This document shows, in pieces, positions 5,986 through 12,594 of a stretch of DNA of 15,472 bases. The number at the start of each line of letters is the position of its first letter. The first letter of the stretch is position 1. The notes under the pieces are model-generated. The model did no database searches. It saw nothing but the letters and a program-made list of their open reading frames with translations, and was not told where the DNA came from. Origin of the DNA: Fidelibacterota bacterium (GTDB lineage Bacteria > Fidelibacterota > Marinisomatia > SCGC-AAA003-L08 > D37C17); assembly GCA_002711465.1 (NCBI GenBank), contig PARL01000002.1, forward strand, positions 10,581 through 26,052, in the 5' to 3' direction. The position numbers were made by a program, and so were the translations under genes.

Positions 5986-7524
5986 TTAATTATCTAAAAT
6001 AATATCAAGTATTATAACAAGATCTGTCACATTTATTAAACCATCTAAATTAACATCTCCGCATTCAAGGTACTGATCAGTACTATTATCAATAATAGCA
6101 TTAACCAATATAACCACATCTACAATATTGATGGTGCTATCTCCATTAACGTCACCAACACATGAATTTGACTCAATAGTAAAGGTACGTGAATATCCTT
6201 CATTTCCGTCTTCTAGTGTATAAGAAAAAATCTCCTCAGAATTAGAATTATATATAGTCCATATATCTCCATTCCATCCATCTCCGAAAGTATCAAATGC
6301 ATATAAGAAATAGTCTCCTGGATCTAATGTAATTAAATTTTCATATGGTGATCCACCAGATAAAATTATTTCACCGTTTTGTTCATTAACTAAATCCCAA
6401 GATGTTTCGGATTGCCATGAGCCTCCATTGCATGAAACATAATAAGCATTGTCTCCGAATTGGCATGATCCATCATCTATGTTTGCTTCAGGGTCGTAAT
6501 TCTCAGCAAACGGGTTAGTGCAACCTTCAATACCTATATCAAAAGATAGATACCATTCAAAAGGAACATTGCTTTGATTATATTGATCAGAAGATACTAT
6601 GAGATATTCACCAGCTGGAACGCTAACATAAATATACGATTCACCCCAGTATGTGCAGTCTGGGCATTCTCCAAATTCACTCGAACCCCAATCATCGTTA
6701 TATGCAACATAGTTACCACCATTTCCATCTATATCGACATCTTCACATGATGAATATAAAAAGAACTTCGTATCTATGCCTGCACCCGCGGTTGAAATAG
6801 TAAGAAAGCCTGCGCTTTCAAGGGTTGTTGTAAAAAACTCATCGTGACCAGAAGATGTGTTCATTCCTTCACTTGCTGTAATAGGGTTTTCACAAGAATT
6901 ACATTCTGTTTCATCGTAAGCACAGTCGCCATTTGGACAAGTAATATATCCTTCATCCTCACATGAAACTAAACACAAACCCTCCTCTTCACAAAGGGAG
7001 CAATCATATCCATAATTACTCTCTATTTCAGGACAAGTGTATATATCAATATACGTTGCACAATCAGTGTCTGCGCAAGTTTGAATTGGACAATCAGAAA
7101 TATCTTCAGCGCACGAGCCGTCCCAACATTCTACCAAACCGTTACCTGCGCAAGTAAACGGACATGTGTTGTCAACACAACAATCATCGTTTGCGTCAGG
7201 GTCTGGATCTAAACACTCAGAATTACACGCAGCCCAATCGGCATCAGTATCACAATCATAAGTATTGTCAGTGCAAGTAGAACCACAACAATCACCGCCA
7301 TCCCATCCACATTCTTCTGTGTTATTTATGGTGTCACAATATCCATCAGATATCCAACTTTCATTACATTCTCTGTTGCCGTTCGATTGTTTTTTTGCAT
7401 ATTGGTGTTTTCCTTCTTTAATAATGTTGTTTTTTTCAATTTTATATGCATCATAATCTGTTTGATCAATGCCAGAATATATAAGTGTAAAGAGTAAAAT
7501 TGTATATAAATAAGTTGTTTTCAT
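5986..7524 (-). CDS. Secreted multidomain Cys-rich protein with C-terminal dockerin-like repeats
   Basis: A 512-aa exported protein with a signal peptide (about 1-18). Domains in order: a Lin-12/Notch-repeat-like module (53-80, 'WISDGYCD..NN.EECGWDGGDCC'); a Cys-rich stretch (84-211) with two LDL-A-like units ('ECWDGSCAEDISDC', 'TCPNGDCAYDETEC'); a beta domain like bacterial pre-peptidase C-terminal (PPC) domains (about 212-329); a 'GCTNPFAENYDP' to 'DDGSC' module (334-354); a 'SW..ETSW' to 'DTFGDGWNGD' module (about 360-455); and two dockerin-type calcium repeats (457-512, 'GDVNGDSTINIVD', 'GDVNLDGLINVTD'). Many residues (Cys, Asp, Asn) suit disulfides and calcium. It is probably a cell-surface or released adhesion or binding protein; no catalytic motif is visible. 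A strong Shine-Dalgarno sequence (GGGAG, 7532-7536) precedes the ATG. It follows yajQ by 35 bases on the same strand and may be read from that operon or alone. Confidence 0.85.
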   Translation of the reverse strand: MKTTYLYTILLFTLIYSGIDQTDYDAYKIEKNNIIKEGKHQYAKKQSNGNRECNESWISDGYCDTINNTEECGWDGGDCCGSTCTDNTYDCDTDADWAACNSECLDPDPDANDDCCVDNTCPFTCAGNGLVECWDGSCAEDISDCPIQTCADTDCATYIDIYTCPEIESNYGYDCSLCEEEGLCLVSCEDEGYITCPNGDCAYDETECNSCENPITASEGMNTSSGHDEFFTTTLESAGFLTISTAGAGIDTKFFLYSSCEDVDIDGNGGNYVAYNDDWGSSEFGECPDCTYWGESYIYVSVPAGEYLIVSSDQYNQSNVPFEWYLSFDIGIEGCTNPFAENYDPEANIDDGSCQFGDNAYYVSCNGGSWQSETSWDLVNEQNGEIILSGGSPYENLITLDPGDYFLYAFDTFGDGWNGDIWTIYNSNSEEIFSYTLEDGNEGYSRTFTIESNSCVGDVNGDSTINIVDVVILVNAIIDNSTDQYLECGDVNLDGLINVTDLVIILDIILDN

Positions 7525-7531
7525 GATGGCT

Positions 7532-7536
7532 CTCCC
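7532..7536 (-). promoter_or_regulatory. Strong ribosome binding site of the secreted Cys-rich gene
   Basis: GGGAG, read on the minus strand, lies seven bases before the ATG at 7524. It is among the best Shine-Dalgarno sequences in the window, whereas panD, panC, nadA and gyrA lack an evident one. This fixes the start that yields the signal peptide. Confidence 0.6.
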
Positions 7537-7559
7537 AGTGAGTTTATAGTTTATATAAT

Positions 7560-8051
7560 TTATTTTTTAAAATTGACAAAATCAAGATGAATGTCAAGGT
7601 TGCTTTTTTTAATAGTTTCTATGATGTTTTGCAAATCATCTATTTTCTTTCCTGTAACCCTTAATTGCTCTCCTTGTATTTGTGATTGTACTTTAAACTT
7701 TAAATCTTTTATAAGAGTGTTTATTTTTTTTGCATTTTCTTTTGAAATACCTTCTTTTAGTTTAATGGTTTGTCTTACAGACATGCCTGTAGCATTTTCT
7801 ACAGTTTGAAAATCAAAAATTTTAATAGAAAGCCCTCTGTTTATTGACCTGTTTTGCAATATGTCTGTGGTTGCTTTAAGAGCCATTTCATTTGCAGCTT
7901 CAATAATAATATGCTTTTCATTTTTATTAAATTTAATGCTACAGTTTTGGTCTTTTAAATCATATCGGGTCATAACCTCTCTAGATGTAATGTTAATTGC
8001 GTTATCTAATTCTTGAGTATTATAATTACTAACTATGTCAAATGATGGCAT
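7560..8051 (-). CDS. yajQ: YajQ family nucleotide-binding protein
   Basis: Member of the YajQ (UPF0234, DUF520) family, small cytoplasmic proteins with two ferredoxin-like folds. Some members bind cyclic di-GMP and act on transcription factors; in others nucleotide or tRNA binding was reported. The protein starts 'MPSFDIVS' and has 'NAI...SREV..RYDL', the central 'MSVRQTIKLKEGIS' segment, and the C-terminal 'KVQSQIQGEQLRVTGKKIDDLQ' stretch (19 aa around 119-140), all characteristic. Full length at 163 aa. It has a strong Shine-Dalgarno sequence (AAAGGAG, 8058-8064, six bases from the ATG) that abuts the nadB stop codon, so it is probably the last gene of the nad operon. The role in this cell is not evident from the context. 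Confidence 0.95.
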   Translation of the reverse strand: MPSFDIVSNYNTQELDNAINITSREVMTRYDLKDQNCSIKFNKNEKHIIIEAANEMALKATTDILQNRSINRGLSIKIFDFQTVENATGMSVRQTIKLKEGISKENAKKINTLIKDLKFKVQSQIQGEQLRVTGKKIDDLQNIIETIKKSNLDIHLDFVNFKK

Positions 8052-8064
8052 GTTATTCTCCTTT

Positions 8065-9612
8065 TTATGATTCTATGTAATGACAACCTTTGCTAATTCT
8101 GTCTTCAAGTGCAGAACTTGTAATGGCGACTGCTACCTGAACTCCATTTCTAACCCCTATAATTTCTGGTGTTAATTTAGAGGTTTGATAATATTTTTCC
8201 ACGTCATATTGAAGATTTCTTAATATGTCTTGGGCCCTATGAAGACGTTCGCGTGTTCTCACAAGCCCAACATAATTCCACATTGTATTTTTAATGGTTA
8301 ACCAGTCCTGATTAATAAGTGCTGGGTCAATTGGGACGTTTTCTTCTTCCCAATTCTTTGTTTGTGGCGTATGATAAACTGTGGTGTCTGCTGCTGCATT
8401 TTTGCCTGAAATATGACCCCACACCAAACATTCTAATAATGAAGTGCTTGCCAATCTGTTTGATCCGTGTACACCTGTGCATGCTACTTCACCTATTGCA
8501 TATAGCCTTTTGATTGAAGTTTCTCCATTTAAGTTGACTGAAACCCCTCCGCAACTATAATGTGCAGCAGGCACTACGGGAATTTGCTCTTTTGTTATAT
8601 CTATACCATTGTTAAAACAGTATTCATAAATATGTGGAAATCTGTTTTTAATCCAATCTGATTGTTTATGAGATATGTCTAAATAAACACAGGTGTGATT
8701 AGTTTTAATTAAAGTGCTGTGTATTGCTCGAGCTACTACATCGCGCGGTGCAAGTTCTTCATTTTTGTGAAATTTCTTCATGAATTGTAAGCCGTTTACA
8801 TCGTACAATTTAGCGCCTTCTCCTCTTAGTGCTTCAGAGATTAAAAATCTACCTTTGTTATGATATAGCGCAGTAGGATGAAACTGAATGTAGTGTAAAT
8901 TGACGCATCTTGCTCCGGCTCTCCATGCCATTGCTATTCCGTCTCCTCTTGATTCCATGGGATTAGTTGTATGAAGATACGTTTGCCCTAGTCCTCCTGT
9001 TGCTAAAATAGTTTGGTTTGCAAACACTTTACATGTTTTGTTGTTTAGATTATTCAATAAAACAGCTCCGAAACAACTGGGAGCTTTATAGATATCGCTT
9101 GTGTCTACAGAGTGGTGGGAATAAGTTAGTAGGTCTATTGCAGTATGATTTGTATATATAGTAATATTAGAATTTTCCTTGACTTGCTTAATTACGGCAT
9201 TATGAATTTGTAGCCCTGTTTGGTCTTTACAGTGAATGATACGTTTTGCTGAATGTGCTGCTTCGGATGTATAAATTAGTTTATTGTCTTTGTCTCTTTC
9301 AAAAGGAACTTGACATTGATTAACTAAAATTTTTTCAATTAATTTAGGCCCTAATTCTGATATTTGTTTAACGGCTGGCCTATGGTTGTTGTTGTTGCCT
9401 GCCTCAAAAATATCTTTTTCAAATTTTAGTGGTGAATCTTGATTGCCTTTAAATGCAATGCCTCCTTGAGCCCAAATTGTGTTACCGCCTAGTGCTTCCA
9501 ACTCTTTAGTAATAAGCGCCACTTTCTTTCCTTCTTCTGCAGCGGATAGCGCCGCAATTGCGCCAGACAGTCCGCTTCCAATAACTAGTATATCTACATT
9601 TATATCGTTCAT
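8065..9612 (-). CDS. nadB: L-aspartate oxidase NadB
   Basis: FAD enzyme that oxidises L-aspartate to iminoaspartate, the first step of de novo NAD synthesis; it belongs to the succinate dehydrogenase/fumarate reductase flavoprotein family. The N-terminal dinucleotide fold is clear ('DILVIGSGLSGAIAALSAAEEG', residues about 6-27), followed by 'GGNTIWAQGGIA', 'TILATGGLGQTYLHTTNP', 'HYIQFHPTALYH', 'LRGEGAKLYD', 'APRDVVARAI', 'HYSCGGVSVNLNGET' and 'GSNRLASTSLLECLVWG'. These include the substrate and FAD contacts of the family. Full length at 515 aa. The start overlaps the nadC stop by four bases (ATGA). The C-terminal 'RIS.GCHY' tail is typical of NadB rather than of the succinate dehydrogenase subunit. 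Confidence 0.97.
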   Translation of the reverse strand: MNDINVDILVIGSGLSGAIAALSAAEEGKKVALITKELEALGGNTIWAQGGIAFKGNQDSPLKFEKDIFEAGNNNNHRPAVKQISELGPKLIEKILVNQCQVPFERDKDNKLIYTSEAAHSAKRIIHCKDQTGLQIHNAVIKQVKENSNITIYTNHTAIDLLTYSHHSVDTSDIYKAPSCFGAVLLNNLNNKTCKVFANQTILATGGLGQTYLHTTNPMESRGDGIAMAWRAGARCVNLHYIQFHPTALYHNKGRFLISEALRGEGAKLYDVNGLQFMKKFHKNEELAPRDVVARAIHSTLIKTNHTCVYLDISHKQSDWIKNRFPHIYEYCFNNGIDITKEQIPVVPAAHYSCGGVSVNLNGETSIKRLYAIGEVACTGVHGSNRLASTSLLECLVWGHISGKNAAADTTVYHTPQTKNWEEENVPIDPALINQDWLTIKNTMWNYVGLVRTRERLHRAQDILRNLQYDVEKYYQTSKLTPEIIGVRNGVQVAVAITSSALEDRISKGCHYIES

Positions 9613-10478
9613 ATTTTTTGGATTTCGAGTTTAATGTTTTTCGATTGTGCCTGATGTGTTAATGCTCCAATTGAAATTCCATCAAGATCTAAAGATTTAA
9701 AGTTTCCAATAGTGTTTAAATTAATTCCGCCAGACAGTTCAATGAAACAACTTGGGTAGGTTTTTCTGATTAGATTAATACATTGTCTTGCTTCGTCTGG
9801 ATTCATGTTGTCTAACAGAACGGCGTCCAACTTGCATGATATGTTACTACATATGCTAGTTAATTGTTTATAATCATCAACCTCAATTTGGAGTTTTTTG
9901 TTTGGGTGTTGATCAGAAAACGTTTGAATTAGGTTGGTAAATTGCGTAGATAAAATAAAATGATTATCCTTAAACATAGAGCCCATTTCTAAATCCATTC
10001 TATGGTTATAGCCGCCACCAACAGTTACTGCGTATTTCTCAAAAGCCCTTAGGCCGGGTGTTGTTTTTCTTGTATCTAATATTTTAATTTCATCGTTGTT
10101 TACGGCTGTAATGTATTGTGCTGTTAAAGTTGCTATTCCAGATAATCTTTGAAGCAAATTTAATACTATTCTCTCCCTTGTTAATAAGTACTCTTGAGGG
10201 GCCTGTACTTCGGCTATAATGTCTCCAGACTCACATTTTTTCCCATCTTGTTTGTAAATTTCACATTTATCATTCTCAAATATGTGTTTTAGTATTTGCT
10301 CACCTGCAAATATCATAGCTTCTTCGCAAACTATATAAGCTAAACGTTTGTCGTTGTTCTGTGTTAAATGTTTTGTTGTAATATCATTGTTTGCTTTGTC
10401 TTCTAAAATAAATTCATCGATTTTTTTTATCAAAAAATTTTTGTCTAAAGTTTTGTGTTGCTCGTATAGTTGTTTCAT
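9609..10478 (-). CDS. nadC: Quinolinate phosphoribosyltransferase (decarboxylating) NadC
   Basis: Condenses quinolinate with PRPP and releases CO2 to give nicotinate mononucleotide, the third step of de novo NAD synthesis. Family motifs: 'RERIVLNLLQRLSGIAT' (about 126-142), 'ILDTRKTTPGLRAFEKYAV' with the phosphate- and quinolinate-binding Arg/Lys residues, 'GGGYNHRMDL', 'KDNHF', 'IEVDDY' and 'LDNMNP' (acidic residues for PRPP-Mg), 'IELSGGINL' and 'DGISIGALTHQ'. The 289-aa length is normal. It overlaps nadA upstream and nadB downstream by four bases each, so the three proteins are probably made in balanced amounts. Confidence 0.97.
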   Translation of the reverse strand: MKQLYEQHKTLDKNFLIKKIDEFILEDKANNDITTKHLTQNNDKRLAYIVCEEAMIFAGEQILKHIFENDKCEIYKQDGKKCESGDIIAEVQAPQEYLLTRERIVLNLLQRLSGIATLTAQYITAVNNDEIKILDTRKTTPGLRAFEKYAVTVGGGYNHRMDLEMGSMFKDNHFILSTQFTNLIQTFSDQHPNKKLQIEVDDYKQLTSICSNISCKLDAVLLDNMNPDEARQCINLIRKTYPSCFIELSGGINLNTIGNFKSLDLDGISIGALTHQAQSKNIKLEIQKI

Positions 10479-11395
10479 TTGCTTAAATCTAACATTCGTA
10501 AAAGTGGCGGTGTGGCCTTTCTCATAACTTCTTCACCTAAAATAATTTCAGGTGTCTTTGATTCTAAAGTATAAATCATTTTGTCTATTGTGTTTAGTCT
10601 CATGTGGGGGCACTCATTACATGCACAACCTTCGTTATTTGCTAAGGGAATATATTTTTTTTTGGGGTTCATTTTTTCCATTTGATGAATGACTCCAGGT
10701 TCGGTGACGATAATAAATTCTTTGCGGCTGCTTTTTTGTGTCCTATTAATTAAAGCCGTGGTAGAGCCTATAAAGTCTGCTTGATCTAATAAAGTTTCAT
10801 CACATTCTGGATGTGCAAGTGTTTCTGCGTCTGGGTGTCTAACTTTTAGTTTGATTAAATCTTTTAAAGAAAAAATTGCATGCACTTGGCAATAACCGTT
10901 CCAGAGCGTTAAGTCCCTGCCTGTCTTTTTTATTAAATATTGGCCTAAATATTTATCTGGCGCAAATAATATTTTAGTTTCTTTTGGAATGCTGTTAATA
11001 ATTTTTTCTGCGTTTGATGAAGTGCAGATAATATCAGACATAGCTTTTACTTCTGCAGAGCAATTTATATATGAAACCACCGTTGAGTTTTTATGACTTT
11101 CTACCCACTCTTTGAATTCCTTTGTTGAGGCGCTATCTGCCAAAGAGCAGCCTGCGTCAAGATCTGGTATAAGTACTGTTTTGTCTGGATTTAATATTTT
11201 TGCTGTTTCGCTCATAAAATGTACGCCACAAAATAAAATAACATCTGCGTTAGTTTTTTGTGCAAATTGAGCCAGAGCCAAACTGTCTCCCATATAGTCC
11301 GCTATATCCTGTATATCAGGATCTTGATAATAATGCGCAAGAATAATAGCGTTATTTTTAGCTTTTAGTTCTTCTAAATATTTAAGTTTATCCAT
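10475..11395 (-). CDS. nadA: Quinolinate synthase NadA
   Basis: 4Fe-4S enzyme that condenses iminoaspartate (from NadB) with dihydroxyacetone phosphate to give quinolinate. The three pseudo-repeat domains are recognisable. The likely cluster ligands are C83 ('AGCSLAD'), C169 ('GYCQVH') and C262 ('CACNECPHM'). Other landmarks are 'AHYYQ.P.IQD.ADY.GDS' (20-38), 'FCGVHFMSETAKILNP' (55-70), 'CSAEVKA.SD..CTSSNA' (112-129), 'HPECDE' (195-200) and 'IIVTEPGVIHQM' (228-239). Full length at 306 aa. First gene of the nad cluster. It lies 65 bases after the unknown 147-aa gene, with no clear Shine-Dalgarno sequence; a promoter may lie in that gap, but none stands out. Oxygen sensitivity of the cluster is a family property. 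Confidence 0.97.
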   Translation of the reverse strand: MDKLKYLEELKAKNNAIILAHYYQDPDIQDIADYMGDSLALAQFAQKTNADVILFCGVHFMSETAKILNPDKTVLIPDLDAGCSLADSASTKEFKEWVESHKNSTVVSYINCSAEVKAMSDIICTSSNAEKIINSIPKETKILFAPDKYLGQYLIKKTGRDLTLWNGYCQVHAIFSLKDLIKLKVRHPDAETLAHPECDETLLDQADFIGSTTALINRTQKSSRKEFIIVTEPGVIHQMEKMNPKKKYIPLANNEGCACNECPHMRLNTIDKMIYTLESKTPEIILGEEVMRKATPPLLRMLDLSK

Positions 11396-11460
11396 TAGCT
11401 TTTATATGGTTTTTTTATCTTCTGCCACTCTATAATTTAATATAAAATTTTAAATTAAAT

Positions 11461-11904
11461 TTACTTTTCTGTGTGTACTAAATATGCCTCTATCTTATAA
11501 TTTAATATATAGGCTAGCGTAGCTATGTTTGCTATGTGTGTGGAAGGGTGTGGAAAGATTTGTTTTTGATCTCCGCAACTGTTAGTGACAACACCTTTTT
11601 TGTGCTGTGTATAAAGGCGCTCTATATTGATAAAATCAATTTCATATTCTTTTTGTTTTCCAATAAACGGATTATGCCCAATTCTATTTATGTGGTCATT
11701 AATGGGTGTCAGTTCTTTCTGGTCATTTGTTTGGGTTACATCATATATTTCTAGCTGTCTATTTTTGTTATTTCTTAAAACTTTTTCTATTAATTTATAG
11801 TCTGAAAAGTCTAGTATGCACGCTTTTGAGTTTTTCTTTTTTTCATTTAAAAACTTTTCATTTATATTTTTATTTATTAAAATCAATTTATTTTCTTTTT
11901 CCAT
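11461..11904 (-). CDS. Hypothetical protein with a purine-nucleoside-phosphorylase-like 'DHIN..G.NP' motif
   Basis: Not recognised as a named family. The 147-aa protein is soluble, with a lysine/asparagine-rich N-terminus (1-27) and no signal peptide or membrane segment. Residues 67-82 ('TPINDHINRIGHNPFI', then G82) closely resemble the 'ITDHIN..G.NPL.G' segment of trimeric purine nucleoside phosphorylases, and the following 'DFINIERLY' fits that family's 'FPDMSEAY'. The phosphate-binding GSGLG and GRxHxYEG segments and the active-site Glu region of that family are absent, and the chain is about half length, so it is unlikely to be a functional phosphorylase. The C-terminal part has 'NSCGD' (109-112, hence C110) and a hydrophobic helix (about 122-143). 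Its ATG lies inside yggS (17-base overlap) behind a Shine-Dalgarno sequence (AGGAA, nine bases upstream), so it is a real, coupled gene. Confidence 0.65.
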   Translation of the reverse strand: MEKENKLILINKNINEKFLNEKKKNSKACILDFSDYKLIEKVLRNNKNRQLEIYDVTQTNDQKELTPINDHINRIGHNPFIGKQKEYEIDFINIERLYTQHKKGVVTNSCGDQKQIFPHPSTHIANIATLAYILNYKIEAYLVHTEK

Positions 11905-12577
11905 ACAATTTAGTTCCTACTCTTATGTGTGTTGCTCCTTCTTTTAGTGCTTCAATATAATCGCTACTCATGCCCATAGACAAAAACTTACATGTGGGAC
12001 TAATTTTTTGCTGTATACTTTCTTTAATTTTTCTTGTTTCATAAAAATAGTGTTGATTTTGTTGATTTTCCAACCCAAAAGGCAAAATAGTCATTATGCC
12101 TGTTAAGTGAATATTGTTTAGTGTTTGTATTTTTTCTGCCGCTTCATATAGTTCTGTTTGTTTAAACCCAGTTTTGTTGGGATCGTTTCCAATGTTCAGT
12201 TGAATAAATATCGGTTGTGTTATTCCAATTTGATGTGCCCTGCTGTCTATTTTTATTGCTAGTCTCACTGTGTCTACAGTATGTATGAAATCAAAGGTTC
12301 CAACCGCTTTGTTAACTTTGTTAGTTTGCAATTTGCCTATTAAATGAGACTCAATTTTTTGCTCTAATTCAGGAAAGTTTTGGATTTTTTTAATATATTC
12401 TTGTACTCTGTTTTCACCTATGTTTGTAATATTGTTTGTGGTTGCTGAATCTATAGCAGAAATATTGAAGTTTTTTGTTACAGCAATTATATTAACTAGG
12501 TTGGGATATGGGCTGTGCCTAATAATGTCCGACTTTATTTCATTTAAGGCATGAACGTTAATATTGTGCTCACACAT
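11888..12577 (-). CDS. yggS: YggS/PLPBP family pyridoxal phosphate homeostasis protein
   Basis: Cytoplasmic PLP-binding protein of the YggS/PROSC family, with an alanine-racemase-like TIM barrel and no known catalytic activity; it buffers pyridoxal phosphate and affects amino acid pools. The Schiff-base lysine is K35 in 'IIAVTKNF'. Other family motifs: 'IGENRVQEY', 'HLIGKLQTNKVNKAV', 'IHTVDTVRLA', 'QLNIGNDPNKTGF', 'LTGIMTI' and the phosphate-binding C-terminus 'LSMGMSSDYIEALKEGATHIRVGTKLYG'. The 229-aa length is normal. It starts 17 bases after gyrA without an evident Shine-Dalgarno sequence and overlaps the next gene by 17 bases, so it is probably read through from gyrA. Confidence 0.95.
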   Translation of the reverse strand: MCEHNINVHALNEIKSDIIRHSPYPNLVNIIAVTKNFNISAIDSATTNNITNIGENRVQEYIKKIQNFPELEQKIESHLIGKLQTNKVNKAVGTFDFIHTVDTVRLAIKIDSRAHQIGITQPIFIQLNIGNDPNKTGFKQTELYEAAEKIQTLNNIHLTGIMTILPFGLENQQNQHYFYETRKIKESIQQKISPTCKFLSMGMSSDYIEALKEGATHIRVGTKLYGKRK

Positions 12578-12594
12578 GTCTATGAGATTTTTTT

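Noticed and set aside
7060..7320. Repetitive Cys/Asp codons in the secreted protein looked like a tandem DNA repeat
   Set aside because: The spacing between cysteines varies and no unit repeats at the DNA level; it is protein-level Cys-rich composition only.
11396..11460. Riboswitch or NAD-type regulator site before nadA
   Set aside because: The 65 bases are plain AT-rich sequence with no paired structure or palindrome long enough to support such a call.
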